The position numbers were made by a program, and so were the translations under genes. Shown one piece after another: positions 32,801 to 45,830 of a DNA stretch of 64,000 nucleotides. This DNA is from Echinococcus granulosus (lineage: Eukaryota > Platyhelminthes > Cestoda > Cyclophyllidea > Taeniidae), in the NCBI RefSeq assembly GCF_000524195.1, contig NW_020170424.1, positions 472,644 to 536,643 on the forward strand. The letters are read 5' to 3'. A model generated the notes under the pieces. It ran no database searches, was not told the origin of the DNA, and saw only the letters and a list, made by a program, of their open reading frames with translations. Numbering within the stretch: position 1 is the stretch's first letter; each line of letters opens with the position of its first letter.

Positions 32801-35800
32801 AAACCAAACACCACCTAAAATCCAAGCACGAAAAGACGTGTGCTTTCAAATGAGAATGAGGTTGCCACTGTCTCGTCCTCACCCGCACTAGCCGTATTTC
32901 TTCCGTTAGTATTCTTTTAGGTGATTATCACTGAACTTTGGCACTAGACAAGGGCAGACGAAAATGAGTAGGCTGTTAGGCCATGAACATGAGACAAAAG
33001 CAGCGAAATTTGCGTTAGTTTTGTGCCTTATTTGGGAACTTGATTGCCTAAACCAATGAAGTAGTTCTGAATGGTTCCTAAAATTGCTTAAGATTTATCT
33101 TTTTTTAAAAGAAGGCACATCATGTCATCTTGTACCAATCCCGTTAGTGTGATCTCAAGGACTAATTATCAAACCATTACCTGGACGGCTTGACGACCCG
33201 GCAGATGGATAAGCTTCCGAAGCCTTTAGTAATATACCCATCCACTTGTGATTTTGAATTAAAAAGGGACTAGATATGTGTCTCGTTTGACTCTACTGGT
33301 GTGCTTTACCACAAATTACCAGACCTCATAAAGTCGAGATTTTATCAAACATCCTGGCACAGCAGGGAAGAAATTAAACAAATTACGACCCTCTCTTTCT
33401 TTAGTTAAGAAAGGAATTGATGAAGCTTCGAATGCGCACAGTTCAACACATCTCTTCGACAAACTTCAGTTAACTCGCCCATTTAGGGCGAATTTTAGGC
33501 AAAGTGGCTTGCTACTTTGACGTCTCTGTTGGCATCTGCACAAGTCCGGCTTCTCTAATCCTATTTACCATAAAATTTGAATATCATAAAAACTATCTGG
33601 CTGAGTGATCGGAAATAGGGTAGTTAAATAACTAACGAAATAATTACTCATCAACCATAACGAGCACTAATGTGGTGTTTACTGGGCCGCCGAATGGAGT
33701 ACCCAATCAATGACAAATAAATTCGTTTGGAGCAGGGGGGGGGGGGGCAAAATTTGCCAATTTTAAACCATTTAAGGCCAAAGTTGTGAGAATGTTAGTA
33801 AGGAGAGTGTTTGCAAAAAACACCGACTTCTGATTGGACCGAGCGGACGAATCGGTAAGATGCGTCGTTGGCGTAAACAGTCAAACCGTTTCGTGTAGTT
33901 TCGCCTCAGCATACCGTGTTTACTCTAACAAGGTAGGCCAAAAATTATACCTTTACACATATTTTGCAGCGGAACAGCAAGGAAGAGAGTACTCTTGCAC
34001 TTTCGGGTACGTTTTTGTCCTTTGGCTTAGTACCCATATTCTTCCATAAACCACGGTTTTATTCCTTTGTTGATTCCATACTTCTTGTCATAAGAAGCCG
34101 GCGTCAAGTGTTTAAACCGCGATTTGCACTGGACGCAGCTAATTGGTTGATAAAAACAAACTCCTGGTCACATTAATCATTCAAATCTAGGTATTTTGCT
34201 ACTAAGTGTCCAGATTTATTTTGATAACACAATCGTACTTGCTTTATTTATTTTTTCATTTATGCACTTGGGCGCGATTTTTCTTACAAGTTTGGATGTT
34301 CAGAGATATTTAAATTTTTGCAACTACGGAACCCTTCAAATTTGCAATCTAAAATCTTTCATTAAATTTCGTAAATGAGGAGAATAGACGTTTCTATTCA
34401 TTGGTGGACACATTTTCCATCAACTTACCCTAGATAACTCCTACCAAATCACTCCGATTTTCACAATTGCTTTTCCTTTTTTATGATAGTGACTTACCAA
34501 AATTAGAGAGAATTTTGTTCTCTGACAGGAGTTTTTTTGAACTGGCATGAAGTTTTGCTTTGAACAACATCACAGTCTCTTTGGCTCTCCTCCCCCAATT
34601 CTATAAACTACTGCCTGCGTAAGGTTGTACAAATAAGTGATTTTTTGTGTAAAATTGAACGAAATAAAAAATGTTTTATTTAGAAAATATGTGATGAACA
34701 GGTGTTAATAGATGACAAGGGGTTTTTAATGTTATCAGGTGATTTTTCTGTTTACCAAAGGAAAATGAAACTTATCAATCCTTCCATCAACTTGCTTTGG
34801 AGAGTAATTAATCGTACTTAACACTTCGTGATTACGAAATTCCATAAATTCTAGGTGGCAAATGAGGTCATCCGTAAAACCGAAATACTTCCCTCATTTC
34901 CGGTCACTTGGATGCACCATAAATGCTGATATTTTTAATCAAAGAGAATTTTTTTCCCAATTGCTTAAAATTAAATTAGACTAAATGCCTATCAAATTTG
35001 TCTAAACACATATTCGCAAAAAGGCGTAGAGAGTGAGATAGGATCTAAGGTTTCGAAAATGCGTGATTTATGATTAGAGGGCGCATGATTTAGACAATGG
35101 GAGGAGTATTCGTACAGAATGTTCTCAACCCCTAACCCGCCAGATTTGTGATTTCACTGTAAAAGTGAAAGCAAACGGTGTTCACAGAGGTCATGCCGAC
35201 AATCCAGAAAGGTCGGCAAAGGGTTAAAGACAAAAAAAGAATTAAGTGCCTCATGTCATCTAGCGGCACAGACAAGTCCCGATCACAAAGTGGTCGAGCC
35301 CCAACTTGAAAGGTGGGACGAGCTATGCTGGTAACATGTTGGCACCCACTTTAACAACCACTGACAGACTACCATTTGGTCTATTTTCACAACTCAAGTT
35401 GCTCAAAATGAACAAAAGTGGCATTATTTTGCAGTTTTGTTTGCTTTTAGGCCAAAACATGTCAAAATAACTAGAGACTCTCACAGAGTCCATAAATTAC
35501 ATTGAAAGTATCAATTAGGTGGATGCCCTTCGGCAATACAGTATCCTGAGGATAGAAGAAGAAAGATCCTTGTCCTTCTTTACATGATTAACCCACTTTA
35601 TTTGTTTCCTATGGCTTGCTCAGAGGAGAAGATTATGAAATAATTGAGGGTAGACAGGGTCATTCCAAGTTCAGGTGGAATCACTGAGTCAGTCCTAAAT
35701 AACCAAATTTGTATACCACTTCAAAGGGTCTCCTTGTATTCTACTTAACCCAACCCTAATGGCAATGAAAAGCTAAATTTGGCAAGTTTTGCGTCTTAAA

Positions 35801-38800
35801 TTGCCCCATAGCACTTTATTCTTAAGCATTCATCCATCTGTTCTAGCGTCGTGCAGGGGGAGAGAGTTCATCATATTTCAATGCGATCAGGTATGGAAAT
35901 GTGGTGTCCCACACATCATCCAATATTAACCCCGTCCTGAAGAGGCTTTCCTATAAATATTTGTGAGGTTTGTAGACCACCTACTCCCTATCTATTATAT
36001 AGTTTATTTGTAGTGAAAATTTTTTCTCTCTTCTATCACTTCCCTCACTCCTAGCTAATTCACTTTCCGGCACGAAGACACATGCATTTTCCCTTCTGTG
36101 TGGATTAGCTCTCCCTTCCCTGTCTCGATACCTTACTCTCCTTCCCTGTGCGGCTCTACAGACGAGCACCTGAACGTGGTTTGCACTTACTTATTTTTTT
36201 TCAGTATTATGTGCGATGCTAATATTCCCGAATTGTTATTAATCCTTTTTTTACACTATAAATGGCTAATTTAATATTCAATTTTATCTCGAAACTATGC
36301 TAATTAATTTTGGCAGAATTTTTAGAGGGTAAAACACATTTAGCAATGGGACATCCGATATAACCATTATTCTACAGCGATAAAAGTCGGTTTGGCGGCA
36401 GGTCTATTGACACGAATGTTTTATGAGGTGCCAAGTAGTTTACCCCCATATCTGGTAGACTACTTCATTGGTGCCATTCCTATCCTCAAAATTTTCCCTA
36501 ATCGGTTTTTAATTGGTCCTACCTACAGGTCGTTTACAATACTCCAGACGCTCCCTAATCCACGAAGATGGAAAGTACGATGTAGATAATGAGGGAAAGA
36601 AGAAGTGATCTACGATCTTTAGTCTTTTCAATAAGTGCCAAGCCAGAGTGTCATTACTACAAAAATCTAACATAAGTTCGCATTATACGGCTTCTTAGGG
36701 GAAAAAGGGAGAGAAGCACAACGCGATCTTCAAACAGAGGCACCAAGTTTTTTTGGAAGGTTAGAGGAAGTGCTTGCGTTGACTAGGTCCTAATTTCTTC
36801 TGGTTATCAATGTCATGTCTCCAGAAAGACCTTTTTAATAACATTTCTTTGTCGTTTGCACTTGGTTTTTTATGAGTCAATTTTCAGTAAGTCACTTTCT
36901 TATTTGATGGCACAAAGGACCTCAAAAGTTATCCAAAATACTTACATTCTTTTTTATAAAGCATCCTTTGTTTTTAATAAGATGGGCTCCACAACTTTCC
37001 ACTGACAATAACAGGGCTAAATCGCTCAATCTAATAGTAAGATTGCAGTTGATCTCTGGGTGAGCCGGAAAAGGCAGGCGAAACTTGGTCTATCCAAGTA
37101 GATGTACATGCTGCCCAGAGCAAGTCTATTTTTCTATTCTTCATAGCTGCCCCAGATCCCTTCTAATGCCTTGTGGTTAGTCTGAGGAGGAGCGATTGGC
37201 AGCGATTTTACTTCGAAGTTTAACCATGTCTTCTGAATTGGCAGCAGACGGGACTTTGTAGTTATCTCGTTGCCATTAAGCACTCCGCTATCACGCCGGA
37301 CTGTTGCTATATCCGAAAAATGCGGCTTAGGCTTTGTTTCGTTAAATCGGAGACAAAGTGGGAATTTGCGTGACCTCTTGTGTTGCCTAGGGAGGGCAGG
37401 CCAAACAAGTCCTGAAATGGTGCACTGCCTGTGGATACTGCTTAAATCCATCTAATCTTTCACTTTTATTAAATAACTATCTCTTACCCTCACCACCTCT
37501 AAATCCCACCTTCGAGTAGAAGTGTCTGCTTTCACCACAAGCTCGGCTCACTGCTGGGGAGATCAATTTGCCCATACGAAGCTGGATACATTTTTTCAGG
37601 GTTCCACATCGTCTGTTTGATTTAAAATTTTAACTACGAGAGGTCTATTTAATAGGAAAACTAGTCTTTTTCCAAAATACTTGGTTTCCTTAATCATTTT
37701 TTGCGACATCTTATTGTCTATTTTTTACATTACTGCCTGCAAATGAAAGCCACAAACCCATGATTTAAAGGGATATATCGAGGGAGTGCTGTAGTGTCAA
37801 GGGAAAAGGAACAAAGGATCCACGCAATTATATCTTTGTTAGAAGGTTTAAAGGTACAACTTTGGCCTTTTTAACTTGCATGGAAGATAGGCGAATAATC
37901 ATCCCTTGTGGACAAAGAAGCAGTCAAGTTGTACCTTCAAATGATCAAAACTTTGCGGAATAGCAGACGTGCTTCCACCTTAAGTCTGCACAATTCCATG
38001 GCGCTTGAGTCAGTCAGGTCAGTCAGAAGGACTAGCAGGTACGATGTTCCCACAAAACCAGTGCAGCAGCTACAATGTGGAAACAGGGAGATCCATGTGG
38101 CCTAGACCTCCCACACAGTGGTCACTTTCGCGGCTAAATTTTTCTATCAGAACAGATTCTGCACTGAGGTTACCACATCCTTGCTCCTTCAAGCAGTCGA
38201 ATTGTTAATGTCTCAAGCTGTCGTCTGTGGTGTCACACTTTGAGATCTGCACTCAAGCTTCTAGTACAAGGAGGGAAGAAACAGCATTTTATATTTTACC
38301 ATAGAAATTATCCGACAAAGGCATCAAAATTCGCTAAACAGTACCAAAACCTCAGCACCACAGAGCGTGTTTCTCGAAGCTCTCCGTGGTCACTCAGAAA
38401 CTCGAAGACTTCCAATTCCAGCCTTAACAACGTACCAGGGAGAATTGCTAACTTTGGTACTGCATTGACCAGTTTGATGCTCCCTATTTGCCACGATCTG
38501 TCCGAACTCTTGGCACCTTGTTCCGATTTTCGGTCCTCGTTCCTTCCAACGTCTTTGAAAGTGGGGAAGACGATCCTAGCACATCGTGTTGTATGCGTTG
38601 CAGGCAGTTCCACCATCCCATTTGGGTGAAGTCCCTTCACCCTTTAAGCGTCAGTCGATTGGCTTGATCACCGAGCTTACAGCATAAAGTACTGACAATC
38701 CACTTGATGGGGTCTAACCTGACACTACTCACCTCGGTGTACCTCCTACCATCCGTGGATGCTTTCCTGCCACATGAGGGGTCTTAAGAAACCGCGACCT

Positions 38801-41054
38801 AGTGTATCTGATCCATAAATTTAGATGTTGTAAGCATGAACATTGGATTTAGTTCAGGTAGTATCGAAGTAGTGAACTCATACAAAATAAATTTTATAGA
38901 TTCCCTTTAAAAATTTGTACATTCTCGGTGGTGCTCTTCACTACCTTCCTTTTATGCAGACCGCTCGCACCACTGGAGACTTGCCACTGTAGAAGCTTTC
39001 CTAGAATCGCGGTTGAAGGAGGTGCGGTCGTGAAGTCCACCGTCTAGAGGCGGTCTAATTGAATAATCTAAACCATCAATCCAATGCTAGCATATCATTT
39101 TCAAAAAGGATCCGCCTTTCCTTTTCCGTCACAAAGACCTCCGCGCTAGTAATGATATTTAACAGTGAGGGGAGGAGGGGAAAATTCAACTGGTGAGGGC
39201 GTGGCAGAAGTGGCTCCCACCCACAAACCCATTGACAGATGGTAGACAACACGATTCAAATCCTAAAAACCCGTTTTTTTGCCTTTTTTTGTTTGCACAC
39301 TTAGCGCTCTAAGTTGTTTGTTGAATGAGCGACTGCTTAGCTGGCTGACCTGTGATGGGAGGTAGAGACTGATTTACGGCATTAAGTAAACGGGTAACCC
39401 GTTGATCATTCTCCAACATCTGACTTCTAAGTCATGCAGTACCTCTTCTCCTGAGGAACTTGCCTTCGATGTACCATATACAGAGCTGCTGAAGGTCTGA
39501 CAGTAACAGGGTAAGATCTATCTTCTTGAAAAACATTCTGGACCGAGTGGGGAATCAGAGGACAAGGCAAGATGGATGGGAGGATGGGAGACAGCGAAGG
39601 AAAGGAGGGGTGATGATGCCCTGTTTTGACGACTTGGCAACAGAAACAAGTCAGAAATGGGTCCCGCTAAGCTTTGTTTTTCTCTTTACTTCCATAAACG
39701 GGCCAATTCAAAAGCGATGGAAGTTGCAGTAAACCTTTGCCTTAACTAAATGGCAGTGGTCTCTGTTTCAATAAATAAAGCGCCTTTGCTATCACCCTAA
39801 TTTTTGACAGGAACATCATGCCAAATTTCTTTGTACAGACATGCGAAAATTATTGTCTTTTTAAAAACGGATATTAAAATTTTGTATATAAATCTTAAAT
39901 TAGCCGTGAAGTCACTGCTACCTACTCATTTACTTTAAAGTAGCATATCGACAGATGATCCGCATGACAAGAAATGCGTCCAACTAAACCCCATGGAAAA
40001 AATCCTGTGCTATGGCAACGGCATATAAAGGAGGTGCATTGTAGGCCTCCTTTAAATAAGACATTGTCGTTGCGACCTTAATGGGGAAAAAACAAAGTAA
40101 CATTGGAAAAGAGAGAAGGACCGCCCCACAAATTAAATATTACTTGAATGAGAGACATTTTTGAAAAAGGAAAAGCCACTGACACGACGCTTTGTTTTTC
40201 GTTGCTATAGTGACTCAAAAATTTGAGAATAGGCAAAAATATACAGCGTCATCCGGTTAGTGATGAGGGAAAAGTGGGAGACATATAGTTGTTTGGAAGC
40301 TTTTAGTAGCTTCTCTTTTCCCTTTCCTTAAATTGCCTTGCACGAAGCTCTAAATCAGGCATAGCGTCCTGTCGAGCCTTCGTTGAGGTCGCAACAGCCC
40401 ATAGTAGCTGTGGGGGAAACATGCTGCTTACTAACGCTTAACAGAACTGAGGGTCTACCAGACTGGCCCGAAGGTCACGCCAGGCAGAGCGGAGACTGAA
40501 GCTCCCTTATGGTTAAAATATCAACCCACAACAGAAGGACAAATATATCCAAGTGTATATTTATGGGTCAGATCATTCCCAAAGACTCAAAGATGTCATC
40601 TCAGTATTCATGAAGGGGCATTATTATTTGCCCAGAGGGATTGGATAACAATCAGCACACGCCCAACGTCATGGTGACTGAAATGGGCGTAGATAACCTA
40701 TTCAAAGGCTCCTTTCTACTTTACTTGTGTGAATTTAAATAATGAAATTTAAGCATCGAGGGAAATCTTAAGTCAAGTCGGGACCGTGAGTTTCCCAAAG
40801 GCATAATATAGCGATATTTTGTGGGGTGGACATGGTTCCTTCTTGCCGATGCGTTTGCACATTGACCACAGGATTTTAAAGACACCTAAAAACATCTTGT
40901 CAGTACGGCTAAAATTATCCTCTCGCATGCAGTAGTGTGTAACTTTTTGAAGGGGCGAAAGTTCGCGAATTTTTGTGTGATATTCCCTGTCTCTGGTGCA
41001 TTGCCATGGTGAGCAAGCAGTCCACATGCTGAATAAGTATTGGTTCATGGAAAG
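29814..41054. other. 11 kb without a recognised gene
   Basis: AT-rich DNA with no supported gene. A 13-base G run is at 33735-33747. At 38240-38640 both strands are open, with 129 codons on plus and 110 on minus. The minus peptide has only a vague reverse-transcriptase flavour (see rejected list). Frames at 37134-37451 (minus) and 33834-34176 (plus) have no motif. Confidence 0.45.
33735..33747. repeat. Poly-G run
   Basis: Thirteen consecutive G between AGCA and CAAAATTT. The exact length may be affected by sequencing error. Confidence 0.9.
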
Positions 41055-41345
41055 AAGTTACTGTGACCACTGAGGCTGACAATGCTAAGAATCCTCACGT
41101 TGGAGAGAGTCACTGTCACACAGACGTAGAGCAGTACAGTCGGCCACCTTTGAAACGTCAACACCTTTTGAGGGGTATCACCACCACAGCACTGCGCTTG
41201 GTATATTCCGTACACATCAGGGCGTCTTTGCTCACTGTGGCATAGGTAGCTTAATTTTACACGACTGTTGCCCCCTCTAGCATCTATTTTAACGGTGTAT
41301 GGAAGGGACTAGCCCACAACATATCTGTCTCTCACCACGGCCTCA
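41055..41345 (+). repeat. Dispersed repeat family B, copy 1
   Basis: Diverged from the copy at 45565-45830 but colinear with it. Shared blocks in order are: AATnCTnnGAATCnTCACG; CAGTCGGnCACCTTTGAAA; a short CACCA/TGCTTG block; CTAGC...GGTnTA; and CCCACAACAnnTnTGTC. No open frame spans it. I would call it an old non-coding element (SINE-like or MITE-like), with boundaries approximate. Confidence 0.5.
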
Positions 41346-44300
41346 TCGCTTTCTGCAACTCTAAACTTGGCAGCCTTGATTTTACTTCGTGATTTTGTGT
41401 GTGTCCAAAAATTCCGAACCTAACTCGCTTAAATAAAGGAATTAGTCTGGAGATGAATCGGATGAACACTTTAATTCTGGAATCGCCTTTTGAAAACGAC
41501 TCATAAATATAGGATGAGTGAATGTCCCTTAGATATGTATGCCATTTGTTTTCCCTACATTATTGTTTATCCTTCCTATTCTACCGTTTTTCTCCCAAAA
41601 CTGTAAAAAATTTTTGTGTTCTAAGCATAATACCAAAAGAAAACACCTCGACTGAAATCATTCCCTTTTGCTAAATTGGTTGCTGAATTGTGTTTAAGTA
41701 GCATATGCGTAATCTGCTTTGCAACAACTTCATTCTTAATAAATTCATAAGATTCACAAAGAAAATGGTATTAAATTACTTACATTCGCTTTTCATAATA
41801 AAAAGGGGACTCCCATAAAATTAGCAGAGCATAAAAGTCTCTGCTAAAAATTTGCCTTATATCTGCTATTAAAGATTATAAAAGTCCTTGAGTACTTATT
41901 TTGATGGTCTAGTCCAAACATAAAACAATTTTGGCCACTTTGACTAGTTGATTTAAACTGAGAGGCATTAACTCTGTTTTCCTGTAGTGCTTCGCCTGCT
42001 TCGCCCTTCTACCCTCGGATTTGCCTCGTTGGGTCGGGAAAATTCGCTAGAGGGGGGAATCTTTCATTGTGTAAATTGAGAAGGGAGGGGGGAGGAATTC
42101 AACGAGTTTTAAAGTTTGCCTACCCCTCCGCCTTGGAACTTGATGACGTCTGGTCTGTTCTAGGGTTGTTATAGTCTACCCACCTGTCACCTCAAAGGTG
42201 GTGGCTCAGACAAGCCTTTAGTACATCCATTCAGTCGATGTGTCTCCTCCTCTAAAATTATTTTTGTGCTCTAAAGAGTTGCAATTATTTTCACAAAATA
42301 ATTTTTTCAAATATTTTATGTCAGAACCACAAGGATCTGGTAAATTCACTTTTTACATTTCTTCCGAAATTGAAAGGCGAAATGCGCCGCCCAAAATAGA
42401 CAACTGCCACACCTTTCCTTTTTTCACTCCTCTCTTCTATACTTTCAAAGGAAAAATTTAAGACTTTTTCCTCCTTAAAGATTACAACTTATAGCTGAAG
42501 AGTTTATAAGGGTAGCTAAATAACTAACTTCTGTGTCTTCTTGTTTTTCAGGCTAGCCGTGTGTATGTGTGTGAAGAAGCATTTACTCATCTCCTTGTTA
42601 AATATTTATTAGGACCACCAAAATGTGTAAGGTAATTTTTTCCAGGAAACCTACTGTCGGCCTTTGATTTATCCAACTTATATTTCCAGCTTCTGTAAGC
42701 ACTCAGCCTCGTCCTGGATGTGCAGCGGAGCCTGAAACCTCCAAACAAAGGTGATCCGGTTTTCTTACATCCAGGCGCATTAATATAAAGCTAAGAACAA
42801 AAAAAACAATGCGGAGGTGAGAAAAGAAAAAAAGAGAAATCTATTTCTGTATCTGAACATCCTCTGCCTCTTCATATCTGGAAGGTGAGGAATAGAGTGG
42901 TTGCAGGAACAGGATTGATGATGACTGTGTGAGAAAATCCTATCCTACTTTTGCTGGCGATAACACATCCTTTAGAAGGTTTTTTCAGCACCTAGTAATC
43001 ACGTAATATAGTAGACAAGTTGTTGTAAAGATTAATTTATGTAAAAGAGAGATCTGCTAAACCGACCAATTTCTGGGCACCAGATCCAAATCACGGTCAT
43101 CTGGGTTCTTCTCAAGAGCATTAGTGGATTTATCCTCCCTCTAACCATGCATTCAGCAAACCTTGTGGAATTCTGCTGCAAGGATTTGAAAGCAGGTCCT
43201 CCAAAAGGACGCTCGAAGAATATCTTTTTTCTCCACTTTTGTCGAAAGGTTGATAGACGTCTGATATATTCCAAGGCCTGACTGTTAATGCTAGGATGGT
43301 GCCTCTGTGTAGGTAAAAAGTGCAAGCTCGGCTAGTTCAAGGATTTGTTGATATACTCTATTCAAAGTGAATTCCATCTCCTTAAAAGGCTGACAAGATC
43401 TGCATGTTCCACTTGAGTTTCGTCTTCTCATTCCCTGCTTTATTATCCGGGGGCGGATGATTCTGCCAATGTGTCCACGTAATAAAGGCGCAATTACTCC
43501 TCGGCTTAAGTGGAGAGGCGTCCAACCAAGACTACTGCCGTTTGTGTAGAAAACATTACAACTGCCCTATATATTCGTTGTCAATGAGCGTTTGAGCCAG
43601 CGGGGTCCTGACGCTCCCCAATTTGTAGATCCACCTCCTAGCGGTATCATGGGGTCACACCGGTAGTCTTCCACCTTTCTTCCTTGTCGTCAGTGAGGTT
43701 AACCACGGCGCTAAGTGACAACTAACAGGCGCCTTCAAGAAGAGGTAAACTTAGGGGCAAGAGGTATCACGATTTGATAAGGCGTCAAATCAAAGCATAA
43801 GCAGTTTCGGACTTCTCACTTTTGAAGTCTCATTTTATTACTTAATGGGGAAAATTATTTTTGCTAGGGGATAATTGGCAAAACCCTGCGGATAGAGCAA
43901 TTATCTTGCAGCCTAGATTCTGTCAATCGCTGGCTTAGTCATTAACTTGGGTATCCATTTTGTGTAGCCCTCGATGAGCTCTCACTTAGTCGTCAACTTT
44001 TGCAAATAACCGACTGAGACGTATGAAAAGGAAATGCTTAATTCCAGTTTCATCGGCAAAATTTGCACATTTTTTTGTTGAAGTCAAACGAAGAAGTGTC
44101 TGATTTTTTGCTGCAGTAATTAGGAGGTGGATTAAGGGACCAGTGTGATGTGCATCAACAAGCGTGGAGGGCGTGTCGACAGGACGCCTGTCCGCGCAAG
44201 TTCTTACAGAGTCCTTCCGGCGCGGTGGCGGTTTTGTCACTTTGAAGGAGTGTAAAATACATCTATTAGTTTCTTCTCGGTGAGAAAGATTTGATGGTAC

Positions 44301-45564
44301 CTTGAAGACACTCTTCGAAGTGGTGCACCCGCATTTGGTCACACGAGAGATTTCCTGCCACCACATTCCTTATACTCAGTGTGGACTTGATTTTTGTGTG
44401 TTAGAAGGAAAAGGCTGGAAATGTTCTTCAGGAAGGATTCAAGGACTCTACCCACTCAACACAGATTTTGGGACAGTCACTCACCTTGGATTGAGCTTTT
44501 TGCGAACTAGCTGATTCCTGGGAAGACAACTGTAATGCAGTACTGAGACTGTCATAGACAGACAGGTGCATGGACGTCTTTGAGGGACCTCTCTACTCAA
44601 ACAAGTAACCCCTAGACCTTATAGCTTTCTTCGTCATCACACGGCGTTCATTGCGCCTGCCATTCCATCCTCCCTAAAGGTATTTGAAAAGGACTGGACT
44701 AGTTCAGTCTGCTTCAGTTTTTAAAGGTGGTCTAGGCTTCTCAGCCCTCGGAACGTATGTAAATGACAACCCTAGTATCTGTCATTTAACCGTAATGTCA
44801 CATAAACGGGGAAAGGAACTTCTATGGGCGCCTCCATACCCTAAGGGGACAAATGGTCAAGAATCCAAAATCGCTCAAAATTTCCCTTTTCTCCAGAGTT
44901 GATTCATTCTCTCTTTTGGTAGTGCAACAGTCCTTTCAAAGGTAGTAAAAAAATGTAAGATAATTCCCTTTCTCTCCAACTAATTGCAGCATTTCCCATT
45001 GCATGACAAGCATCACCGGCTTGATCGCTTCTGAAATTTTTCCAACAAAAACACTTTTTTGGATAACTGGAAAAATTTAAATAATTTACTTAGTATTTTG
45101 TCAGAATTTTATTCTTTCCCTTAATTAAAAGTTGTTTTTGGTTTGCACGAACCTCACAATATGCGGGAGGATCGTTAGACCGGAACTGGTGGATTGATTA
45201 AGAATAGAAAAAAAAAACATGTTCATGGGGCGGAACCGAAATTTGCTTTCTAAAATCGGCCTCTCATACATTTGAGCTAACATTCTGAGTGGTTGATCAA
45301 GACAGCCGGGTGGCTTTGAAGTAGACCTACTTGTCTGTAAGGTCAAGGCATTCCGGATCAACTTGCTGTATTGGCTAAAATCGGAAGGTCTCTCATGGCC
45401 TCCAGCGTAAGCGACAACTTTTTGAAGTGACATAGCTTCTTGGCTGGTTTTAATTCTATTAAAAATGCCCGTCTGAAGTGCACTTCCACTACAGTCCGTA
45501 GGTCCACAAGGCGTCCGTGATCAGATAGGCGCCCCAAACGCTAAACGGATGTTCATTCACAGAA
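41346..45564. other. No gene recognised
   Basis: AT-rich, then mixed composition from 43.4 kb. Minus-strand frames at 43032-43325, 43986-44366 and 45125-45433 reach 97-126 codons. They show no motif I know and no clear splice partners. Confidence 0.45.
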
Positions 45565-45830
45565 AGGCATCAGTGCCTCCATGACGGCTGCTAATTCTGC
45601 GAATCGTCACGACGGAGATGTTCACTGACTTTAGGATGTGCAGTCGGTCACCTTTGAAAGGCTTAAATCTTTGGAAGAGTGCTCCCACCATGGTGTGCTT
45701 GACGCAATCCGTGGAGTAAATTCGTTCATCTCCGCACCATTGTAGCCTTCTATCTCATCTACACTAGCGGTATAAAGGCAGAAATATCCCACAACACGTT
45801 TGTCGCTTGCTTCTCCTTGTTGAGCACTCC
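45565..45830 (+). repeat. Dispersed repeat family B, copy 2
   Basis: It carries GAATCGTCACGACGGAG, CAGTCGGTCACCTTTGAAAG and CCCACAACACGTTTGTCG in the same order and orientation as copy 1, 4.5 kb away. A possible third partial copy is at about 49890-50020 (GAAGGGCCTTACAACAAATT then TGTCACC), matching only the 3' part. Confidence 0.5.

Noticed and set aside
38240..38640. Overlapping ORFs of 129 codons (plus) and 110 codons (minus); the minus peptide (SWQIGSIKLVNAVPKLAI) faintly recalls non-LTR reverse transcriptase
   Set aside because: No reverse-transcriptase catalytic motif or further colinear block follows on the minus strand downstream, and the plus strand is equally open. The resemblance is too short to support a retroelement.
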